Below are positions 6,747-11,827 of a stretch of DNA of 11,827 bases, one piece after another. The position numbers were made by a program, and so were the translations under genes. Within the stretch, counting starts at the first letter, position 1. Every line of letters starts with the position of its first letter. The notes beneath the pieces are model-generated. The model was not told the DNA's origin, ran no database searches, and saw nothing but the letters and a program-made list of their open reading frames with translations. Source of the stretch: Firm-04 sp045642925 (GTDB lineage: Bacteria > Bacillota > Clostridia > Oscillospirales > Ruminococcaceae); contig JAZUJW010000053.1 of NCBI GenBank assembly GCA_045642925.1, forward strand, positions 1 through 11,827, written 5' to 3'.

Positions 6747-6838
6747 AAAGAGCGTGTCCGATATACTGGAATGTGAACAAAAGGAGATACTGTTTTGGCA
6801 GTGATTTATCACTTCCGCTCAAAAAGTGTCTGAAAGCC

Positions 6839-6867
6839 TTTACAATCTGTTGTTTTTCTGATACGAT
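6839..6867 (+). promoter_or_regulatory. Promoter of the amino acid importer lipoprotein gene
   Basis: -35 TTTACA (6839-6844), 17-bp spacer, -10 TACGAT (6862-6867). It is a weaker match than the other promoters here, and its -10 box lies inside a palindrome. Start would be near 6874. Confidence 0.6.
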
Positions 6868-6879
6868 AGTATCGTATCA
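6859..6879. promoter_or_regulatory. 21-bp perfect palindrome over the -10 box (putative operator)
   Basis: The arm TGATACGATA, one central G, and its exact complement TATCGTATCA form a 10+1+10 inverted repeat covering the -10 box and the likely start site of the importer gene. The position indicates repression by a dimeric regulator, probably responding to an amino acid. The family cannot be named from the site alone. Confidence 0.65.
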
Positions 6880-6919
6880 TTCTGAGATGATATCAACATT
6901 TTGAAAAGAGGACAATGAT

Positions 6920-7768
6920 ATGAAAAAGAACATGATTCGTAAGCTGTTTACCGGACTGTTTGCGGCTGCCATGATGCTTTCATGCTGTGGCTGCGGTACA
7001 GAAACAAGTACATCTTCCTCAACGGCGGATTCCGTTGCTTCTGCTGATGGCGACCAATCGCTTCAGAAAGTCAAAGATGCAGGCAAGTTTGTGCTTGGAC
7101 TGGATGCAAGCTTTGAGCCGATGGGCTATACCGATGAAAACGATGAGATTGTCGGCTTTGACATCGACCTTGCGGAAGAAGTCTGCAAGCGCATGGGCGT
7201 AGAACTTGTCAAGCAGCCCATCAACTGGGATACGAAAGAAGAAGACCTGAACGGCGGCAGAATCGACTGCATTTGGAACGGACTGTCTATCAATCCGTCA
7301 CGCCAAGAAGAAATGAATCTTTCCGAACCGTACATGAAAAATGCGATGGTCTTCTGTGTACCTGCCGATAGCACCGCAGCATCCATCAATGACCTTGCAA
7401 ACGCAAAAATCGGCGTACAGAATGGTTCGACTGCACAGGAGATTCTGGAGGCTTCTGCCATTGCCTCCACGATGACCGAACAATTGCTGGCCACCAATGT
7501 GGAAGCATTGATGCAGATGGACAGCGGTTTGGTGGATGCAGTCTTTCTGGATTCCGTGGTTGCAGAATACAAGATCGCGTCTGACAGCAAGGACTGGAAG
7601 ATTCTGCCGGATGGACTGGAAGAAGAAGAATATGCGATCGGATTCCGCAAAGGAGATCAGAAATTGCACGATGAGGTGCAGAAAATCCTGAGCGAAATGA
7701 AAGCTGACGGTACGGTTGCAAAAATCTCGACCAAATGGTTCGGTTCAGATGTGACGACCATCAAATAA
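6920..7768 (+). CDS. Amino acid ABC transporter substrate-binding lipoprotein (SBP family 3)
   Basis: This extracytoplasmic receptor captures a polar amino acid and delivers it to the permease encoded next. The signal peptide ends in LSCCGCG, and C22 or C25 would be the lipidated Cys. The lipobox is atypical, and a Ser/Thr-rich linker follows. The mature domain has the family-3 start AGKFVLGLDASFEP (residues 54-67), then IVGFDIDLAEEVCKRMG, and R128 in SINPSRQEEM, the Arg that grips the ligand's carboxylate in this family. DLANAKIGVQNGSTAQ marks the second lobe. Length (282) is typical. GAGG lies 8 nt before the ATG. The substrate cannot be fixed; cystine, glutamine, and basic or other polar amino acids are possible. 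A terminator follows, so the lipoprotein can be made in excess over the membrane parts. Confidence 0.92.
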   Translation: MKKNMIRKLFTGLFAAAMMLSCCGCGTETSTSSSTADSVASADGDQSLQKVKDAGKFVLGLDASFEPMGYTDENDEIVGFDIDLAEEVCKRMGVELVKQPINWDTKEEDLNGGRIDCIWNGLSINPSRQEEMNLSEPYMKNAMVFCVPADSTAASINDLANAKIGVQNGSTAQEILEASAIASTMTEQLLATNVEALMQMDSGLVDAVFLDSVVAEYKIASDSKDWKILPDGLEEEEYAIGFRKGDQKLHDEVQKILSEMKADGTVAKISTKWFGSDVTTIK

Positions 7769-7771
7769 CTG

Positions 7772-7808
7772 AAAAATGCTCGAATGTGATTGCATTCGGG
7801 CATTTTTT
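7772..7808 (+). terminator. Terminator after the lipoprotein gene
   Basis: AAAAATGCTCGAATG (7772-7786) pairs with CATTCGGGCATTTTT (7793-7807) in a 15-bp stem with one T-G wobble, followed by T-rich sequence. The stop codon ends only 4 nt before it. Because the permease lies on the same strand, it probably acts as a partial terminator that lowers downstream expression. Confidence 0.85.
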
Positions 7809-7818
7809 GTGGTATAAT
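7790..7818 (+). promoter_or_regulatory. Promoter of the permease-ATPase pair, embedded in the terminator
   Basis: TATAAT at 7813-7818 preceded by TGG (extended -10), with a poor -35 TTGCAT at 7790-7795 and a 17-bp spacer. The -35 and spacer sit in the loop and 3' arm of the terminator hairpin. Start would be near 7825, about 23 nt before the ATG. Confidence 0.6.
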
Positions 7819-7847
7819 GGATACATCTTGAAAAAGGGGGAATACCT

Positions 7848-8552
7848 ATGTCCATGGATGAAGTCAGAAAAGTATTTCTGATTCTCCTCAAATATTTGCT
7901 GCCGACACTGAAAGTGTTTGGCATGACGCTGCTCTTTTCGATTCCGCTTGGCATGATCGTTGCATTGCTGAAAATGTGCAAAGTCAAAATCGTATCGTGG
8001 CTGACCAACGTCTATATCCTGATTATGCGTGGCACACCGCTGATGCTTCAGGTGATACTTGCATACTTTGCAATTCCCATGATGCTTCAGAATTCCGGTA
8101 CACCGGAATGGATGCGCACATTGCTCGGCAATGTTGATATCAAAGGCGATTCATATATGTTCAATGCGGTGCTGGTGGCATTTGTCCTCAACTACGCAGC
8201 CTATTTCGCCGAAATTTTCCGCGGCGGTATTGAGTCCATTCCCAAAGGGCAATATGAGGCTGCCGGTTGTCTTGGATTTACGAAAACGCAGACATTTTTC
8301 CGTATTGTACTTCCGCAGGTTTTCAAAAGAGTATTGCCAGCCAGCACGAACGAGATCATCACACTGGTCAAAGATACTTCGCTTGCGAATGTGGTGGCAT
8401 ATGCGGAGATCACCATGAAAGCCAAGCAGCAGATGCAGCTTTACAGTTCCCTGACACCCCTGATCATCGCAGGCGCGTTTTATTTTGTTCTTGCAATGAT
8501 TATGACCGTTGCTTCCTCTTTGGTTGAGAAGAAGCTGAGTTATTATAAATAA
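7848..8552 (+). CDS. Amino acid ABC transporter permease (HisM/GlnP type)
   Basis: The 234-residue integral membrane protein forms, probably as a homodimer, the channel of the polar amino acid importer. Hydrophobic segments lie near residues 9-41, 55-80, 104-122 and 205-228, with shorter ones between. Family landmarks are RGTPLMLQ (61-68), NYAAYFAEIFRGGIESIPKGQYEAAGCLG (115-142), which holds the EAA loop that contacts the ATPase, and VKDTSLANVVAYAEI. The ATG at 7848 follows AAGGGGG with about 7-nt spacing; the second ATG at 7854 is less well placed. It is co-transcribed with the ATPase gene 14 nt downstream. No second permease gene is present. Confidence 0.93.
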   Translation: MSMDEVRKVFLILLKYLLPTLKVFGMTLLFSIPLGMIVALLKMCKVKIVSWLTNVYILIMRGTPLMLQVILAYFAIPMMLQNSGTPEWMRTLLGNVDIKGDSYMFNAVLVAFVLNYAAYFAEIFRGGIESIPKGQYEAAGCLGFTKTQTFFRIVLPQVFKRVLPASTNEIITLVKDTSLANVVAYAEITMKAKQQMQLYSSLTPLIIAGAFYFVLAMIMTVASSLVEKKLSYYK

Positions 8553-8566
8553 GGGGGAATGTCGAT

Positions 8567-9334
8567 ATGGCTATGCTGGAAGTCAAAAATCTGTGTAAGC
8601 GCTTTGAAAAGCTGGAAGTCCTGAAAGATATTTCTTTTCAGGTGGAACAAGGCAATGTGGTTGCTGTTATAGGGCCGTCCGGCAGCGGAAAATCCACGCT
8701 GTTGCGGTGTATCAATCAATTAGAACGTGTAGATGGCGGAAGTGTTCGCGTATGCGGATTGGATATGCTGGAACAGAAAGACGGCAAAGCAGTATACGCC
8801 TCCGCCGCAACTTTGCAGCAGATCCGTATGAAAATCGGACTGGTGTTTCAGAATTTCAATTTATTCCCGCATTTCAGTGTTCTGCGCAATATCACCGAAG
8901 CGCCGATTCATGTCTTGAAGCAAAACCGCAAAGATGCAGAGAAAACAGCAATGTCCCTTTTGCAGAAAATGGGGCTTGAAACAAAAGCGAATGCTTATCC
9001 GTGTGAATTATCCGGTGGTCAGCAGCAGCGTGTTTCGATCGCGCGTGCGCTAGCACTCAAACCGGAAATCTTGTTTTTTGATGAACCGACATCGGCACTT
9101 GACCCTGAACTCACCGGCGAAATTCTCAAGGTCATCAAAGATCTTGCGAAGGATGGCATGACGATGGTGATCGTCACGCATGAAATGGCATTTGCGCGTG
9201 ATGTCGCAGACCATGTCATCTTTATGGAAAAGGGCGTGATTGCTGAAGAAGGCACTCCTGAACAGCTTTTCGGAGAATCTGCGTCCGAGCGAACAAAGCA
9301 GTTTTTGCAGCGTTTTACGGAAGGCGGGCTTTGA
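8567..9334 (+). CDS. Amino acid ABC transporter ATP-binding protein (GlnQ/HisP type)
   Basis: This cytoplasmic ATPase powers the importer. All motifs are intact: Walker A GPSGSGKST (36-44), Q-loop Q95 in VFQNFNLFPH, signature LSGGQQQR (148-155), Walker B ILFFDE (168-173), D-loop SALD (176-179) and switch H205 in VTHE. A short insert at about 68-84 (EQKDGKAVYASAATLQQ) lies before the Q-loop, a region that varies in this family. Length (255) is normal. The ribosome site AGGGGG lies 9 nt before the ATG at 8567, almost the same sequence as for the permease, which suggests matched translation. It is the last gene of the operon, ending 20 nt before a terminator. Confidence 0.95.
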   Translation: MAMLEVKNLCKRFEKLEVLKDISFQVEQGNVVAVIGPSGSGKSTLLRCINQLERVDGGSVRVCGLDMLEQKDGKAVYASAATLQQIRMKIGLVFQNFNLFPHFSVLRNITEAPIHVLKQNRKDAEKTAMSLLQKMGLETKANAYPCELSGGQQQRVSIARALALKPEILFFDEPTSALDPELTGEILKVIKDLAKDGMTMVIVTHEMAFARDVADHVIFMEKGVIAEEGTPEQLFGESASERTKQFLQRFTEGGL

Positions 9335-9353
9335 TTTCATATTATGTAAAGGA

Positions 9354-9403
9354 AAAGGATGCAGATACTGTGTGAACATCATCACACGATATCTGCATCC
9401 TTT
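9354..9403. terminator. Bidirectional terminator between convergent importer and peptidase genes
   Basis: AAAGGATGCAGATA (9354-9367) pairs perfectly with TATCTGCATCCTTT (9390-9403). The stem then continues as GTGTG/CACAC after a 2-bp mismatch, with an 8-nt loop. T-rich tails are present in both directions, stronger on the minus strand (TTTTCCTTT). It serves the ATPase gene (stop 9334) and the minus-strand peptidase (stop 9432). Confidence 0.85.
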
Positions 9404-9431
9404 GTATATCTTCTGTATCATAAAACAGCAG

Positions 9432-11234
9432 TTATTCGGGCTGCTGTATCAAAAAATGAAGCATTGTCTGCACATCTGCATCGTCAAGATTGCCGTCGTT
9501 GTTGCAGTCGCCTTCATACCAATGATAGTCGCAGGATTCGGTCTGTGTGCCGAGGACAGCACGTTTCAGCAAAGTCAGATCAATCGCATTTGCAAGACCA
9601 TCACCGTTGATATCATAGGGAACACCGTTTATCACCACAGCTTCATCAACAGATAGAAAACTGTTTCCGTCGGTATCGTATTCTTTCGAAAGGTTTTCCC
9701 GAATCAGCTGATTGGGAAAATTGGCTTCAGAAATCATGATTCCGTTTGATGTATAGGCTTTGACATTGACATTGCCGCGATTATTGTCGTAGCAGTCTTT
9801 CCAGGGTTCTTCGCCGTCTGCATTATATATCGTATAAAACGAAGTACGCGGCGCATAGCAATGTGCATCGAAATGACAGGTCGTGTTCTGACAGGGCGCA
9901 GTTTTGACGACAACAGAGAAAAGCTGTCCTTTTTGTACGGTACAGCATGGCGAAAGCGGAATCGTATAGTAACCGATATAGTCGGTTTGTCCGCTGACTG
10001 ATGTCAGAAGCTTGCCGTCCCGTGGATTGTCGAAATTCGGTTCCAATGCATAGATTTCTGCCTCATACGGCATAGAACGATCATTGATATAGAAGCCGAT
10101 TGCGGTGATATTTTCATCCTGACGGGCTTCAAAAACATTTGCCTGTTCAAAACCGGTGTCAGCACCGTGACCGGTGCGATAGCTTTTCTGAGAATCTCCG
10201 TCATATTGATAAATGCCGCTGTAATTATTGGCAGGTTCCATATCAAACAGCGTAATATCACCGATGGATTTTTCGTAATATGAGAGATAGAAAAAGCCTT
10301 TTTCCGTGCGGGAGGCATTTTCTCCCCATGAATTCTTCAGAATCCATGCACCGTCACCGGGCGGCGTTTCAATGAAATTCTCTTTTGGGAAATTGTCGTC
10401 CCAGCCAACCAGTGTGACAGTATGACCGCCTCCTTTGACCTCCGAATGATTCGGGTCACTTGGGTCATATCGTGTCTGATAATATCCGCATTGCTCAGAA
10501 ACGCATTCAATGCCTTCGGGGATAAAATATGAAAAACCGAGCGCACCTTTCTCCATCAGCGTTTCCTTGACGGTGCGAACATCATTTTTCGAGAATTTCC
10601 GCATATTTTGCAAATGTGCGACAGAGTTGAATCGCAAAGATTCATCCATCGGTAACTTTTCTGAATGTGACGGTACATCTGATTCATACACGACGCCTTC
10701 CCACGCAGCCAAAGGCGCAGTGACCCAGTACAAACCGCCGCCGATTTCATAGCCATCCGTTCCAAGAATGACACCGTCACCGAAAAGGGGATCGGATGGA
10801 TCGGTCGGAGCGCCTTGACAGCGAGCAAACCATAGCAGATGCGCTTCCGACAGGTCAAGGGATGCATCGCCCATTCCTTTTTTGATCATATTGGATTCAA
10901 TTGCGCCGAATGCACCATATGCCCAACAAGTGCCGCCGACCTGTTTTTTGACGGATGATAACGCATTTTCTTCCCGTAAATCGAAACGCGCAGGCAGTGT
11001 TGCGTCCGGCGCGTCCAAGTGTGGTGCGGGAAGGTTGTATGGAACAGTGGATTCCGGCAAAGGATTTCCTGCTGCATCCATATAGCACCAACCTTCAGAT
11101 GTTTCTGTCAGTGTATAGCAGATATCTCCGTCATCGGTCATCTGACTGGATGCTGGCAGATTTTCTGCCGATAAGCTGAGCGTACAAGAAAGCACAGTGG
11201 CAGTCAGCCTGTGCAAAAACGCTGTATGAACCAT
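9432..11234 (-). CDS. Secreted papain-family (C1) cysteine peptidase with lectin-like and dockerin domains
   Basis: The open frame extends to a TTG at 11270. However, the ribosome site GGAGG (11249-11245) lies inside that extension, so the start is ATG 11234 (10-nt spacing) or TTG 11237 (7-nt). Numbering from ATG gives 600 residues: signal peptide about 1-23, propeptide-like region to about 79, then a C1 peptidase with C103 in QVGGTCWAY, H271 in GGGHTVTLVGWDD and N301 in LKNSWGEN. Q98 is the likely oxyanion-hole Gln, one residue closer to the Cys than in papain. Residues about 315-430 match the lectin-like domain that follows C1 domains in clostridial surface proteases. The C-terminus carries an EF-hand loop DTDGNSFLSVDE and then a canonical dockerin pair, DINGDGLANAID and DCNNDGNLDDAD. 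The product probably digests proteins outside the cell while bound to a cohesin. Confidence 0.92.
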   Translation of the reverse strand: MVHTAFLHRLTATVLSCTLSLSAENLPASSQMTDDGDICYTLTETSEGWCYMDAAGNPLPESTVPYNLPAPHLDAPDATLPARFDLREENALSSVKKQVGGTCWAYGAFGAIESNMIKKGMGDASLDLSEAHLLWFARCQGAPTDPSDPLFGDGVILGTDGYEIGGGLYWVTAPLAAWEGVVYESDVPSHSEKLPMDESLRFNSVAHLQNMRKFSKNDVRTVKETLMEKGALGFSYFIPEGIECVSEQCGYYQTRYDPSDPNHSEVKGGGHTVTLVGWDDNFPKENFIETPPGDGAWILKNSWGENASRTEKGFFYLSYYEKSIGDITLFDMEPANNYSGIYQYDGDSQKSYRTGHGADTGFEQANVFEARQDENITAIGFYINDRSMPYEAEIYALEPNFDNPRDGKLLTSVSGQTDYIGYYTIPLSPCCTVQKGQLFSVVVKTAPCQNTTCHFDAHCYAPRTSFYTIYNADGEEPWKDCYDNNRGNVNVKAYTSNGIMISEANFPNQLIRENLSKEYDTDGNSFLSVDEAVVINGVPYDINGDGLANAIDLTLLKRAVLGTQTESCDYHWYEGDCNNDGNLDDADVQTMLHFLIQQPE

Positions 11235-11327
11235 CAAAACATTTCCTCCATTCATAAAAGACGAAATCAATGTGATACTTTCAGAAAAGACAATGCTGTT
11301 TAAACGGGATATCTACAATATAATATT

Positions 11328-11356
11328 ATTATAATACAAATTTCAAACCGTGTCAA
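11328..11356 (-). promoter_or_regulatory. Perfect-consensus sigma-A promoter of the peptidase gene
   Basis: Read on the minus strand: TTGACA (11356-11351), 17-bp spacer, TATAAT (11333-11328). Start would be near 11321, giving a leader of about 85 nt. Confidence 0.88.
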
Positions 11357-11650
11357 TGTATGTGCAAAGAAAAGTACGGAAATCACTGGTTCTTTTTTCG
11401 CAGTTATGCGGGCGGATGGTGTTGCCTTAATCTCACCGGAAGCTGTGTGAGCGTTCTTCGCTCCGCAGCTTTTTCTACCCCTGAAAGGGCAGTCCTTTCA
11501 TTTGAGCAACCCTCTGCTATATAAATAACAACTTTTCTGCTGTTTGGAGTCGATTCCGTGCTATATGCAAAAATCGACATATGAACGCGATATCAATGAA
11601 TTAGATTGTGATACGATTTGAGCAATCTGCTGGTAGTATGATCTATATAA
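11357..11650. other. Non-coding spacer with tandem hairpins between peptidase promoter and MITE-like repeat
   Basis: No credible gene is seen on either strand. Contents: a 12-base fragment GGTGTTGCCTTA near 11417-11428 that resembles the end of the MITE-like element; a terminator hairpin at 11440-11475; a second hairpin TGAAAGG/CCTTTCA (11482-11488 with 11494-11500); an inverted repeat GTCGATT/AATCGAC around 11550-11580; and TGATACGAT at 11609-11617, a copy of nine bases of the importer operator arm. Confidence 0.45.
11440..11475 (+). terminator. Orphan plus-strand intrinsic terminator
   Basis: AAGCTGTG + GAGCG (one bulged T between) pairs with CGCTC + CGCAGCTT, loop TTCTT, followed by TTTCT. 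It is a good plus-strand terminator, but no plus-strand gene ends before it in this window: the neighbouring gene runs the other way. It may end a short unrecognised RNA or be left from an earlier arrangement. Confidence 0.6.
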
Positions 11651-11827
11651 AGGCAACACCGCACAAAGCACGCCTTACGGCTTGGCGGCACATCTACTTG
11701 CAGATTTTCCGCCATCTTGCACAGAAATTCTTTGCTGGGCGTCAGCCCAGCGGCATCATTTCTGTACAATCTGACGAAAAATCTGACTGGTCAAACTCGT
11801 TTGACCATACGTATCCTGCACCACCAG
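11651..11827. repeat. MITE-like repeat, left-hand part
   Basis: The element begins with AGGCAACACCGCACAAAGC (11651-11669), the terminal inverted repeat matched at 99-117. Three hairpins follow: TGGCGG/CCGCCA (11683-11688 with 11709-11714) with inner ATCT/AGAT; ACAGAAAT/ATTTCTGT (11721-11728 with 11758-11765) enclosing GCTGGGC/GCCCAGC; and TGGTCAAAC/GTTTGACCA (11788-11796 with 11799-11807). The last 98 bases equal the first 98 of the window. Joined, the element would be about 196 bp. No coding capacity is seen. Confidence 0.7.

Noticed and set aside
6795..6833. Tiny TTG-start frame of 12 codons (AVIYHFRSKSV) with AAGGAG 8 nt upstream
   Set aside because: The ribosome site is good, but the frame is far too short to identify. 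It could be a leader peptide or the remnant of a lost gene; no further support was found, and the importer promoter lies just downstream.

Overview
The window looks like a chromosomal piece from a gut or rumen Ruminococcus-type Firmicute (Oscillospiraceae). The grounds are three secreted proteins with type I dockerin-like EF-hand repeats, a CotH-type protein, a BspA-like 26-residue repeat protein, near-consensus sigma-A promoters with 17-bp spacers, strong AGGAGG-like ribosome sites and GTG/TTG starts. No replication, phage or conjugation gene is present.

Layout: (1) 1-117 is the right part of a MITE-like repeat. (2) 290-1489 (minus) encodes an EAL-domain cyclic-di-GMP phosphodiesterase with an intact catalytic set, its own promoter and a bidirectional terminator. 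(3) 1747-1951 is a perfect sigma-A promoter followed by a roughly 170-nt structured non-coding transcript ending in a strong terminator. It precedes (4) 2014-4613, a large secreted gene: truncated N-terminal dockerin, Cthe_2159-like beta-helix, CotH domain. This gene is split by a -1 frameshift near 3357-3387. (5) 4845-6746 encodes a secreted BspA-like protein with fifteen full 26-residue repeats and a C-terminal dockerin. (6) 6920-9334 is a complete polar amino acid ABC importer (lipoprotein, permease, ATPase). (7) 9432-11234 (minus) encodes a secreted papain-family (C1) peptidase with a C-terminal dockerin, convergent with the importer. (8) 11357-11650 is non-coding with tandem hairpins. (9) 11651-11827 is the left part of the same MITE-like repeat.

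The first and last 98 bases are identical (1-98 = 11730-11827), and joining the ends would make one complete element of about 196 bp with 19-bp inverted termini. The contig is therefore either circular or, more likely given its gene content, was cut inside one copy of a dispersed repeat.

Functionally, the three dockerin proteins would be exported and could dock on cell-surface cohesins (cellulosome-like). The protease could release peptides and the importer could take up amino acids. Each gene or small operon has its own promoter, so the region is a neighbourhood rather than a single operon. I see no clear new defence or mobile system. The least explained items are the structured RNA at 1782-1951, two perfect palindromes sitting on promoters, and the MITE-like element.
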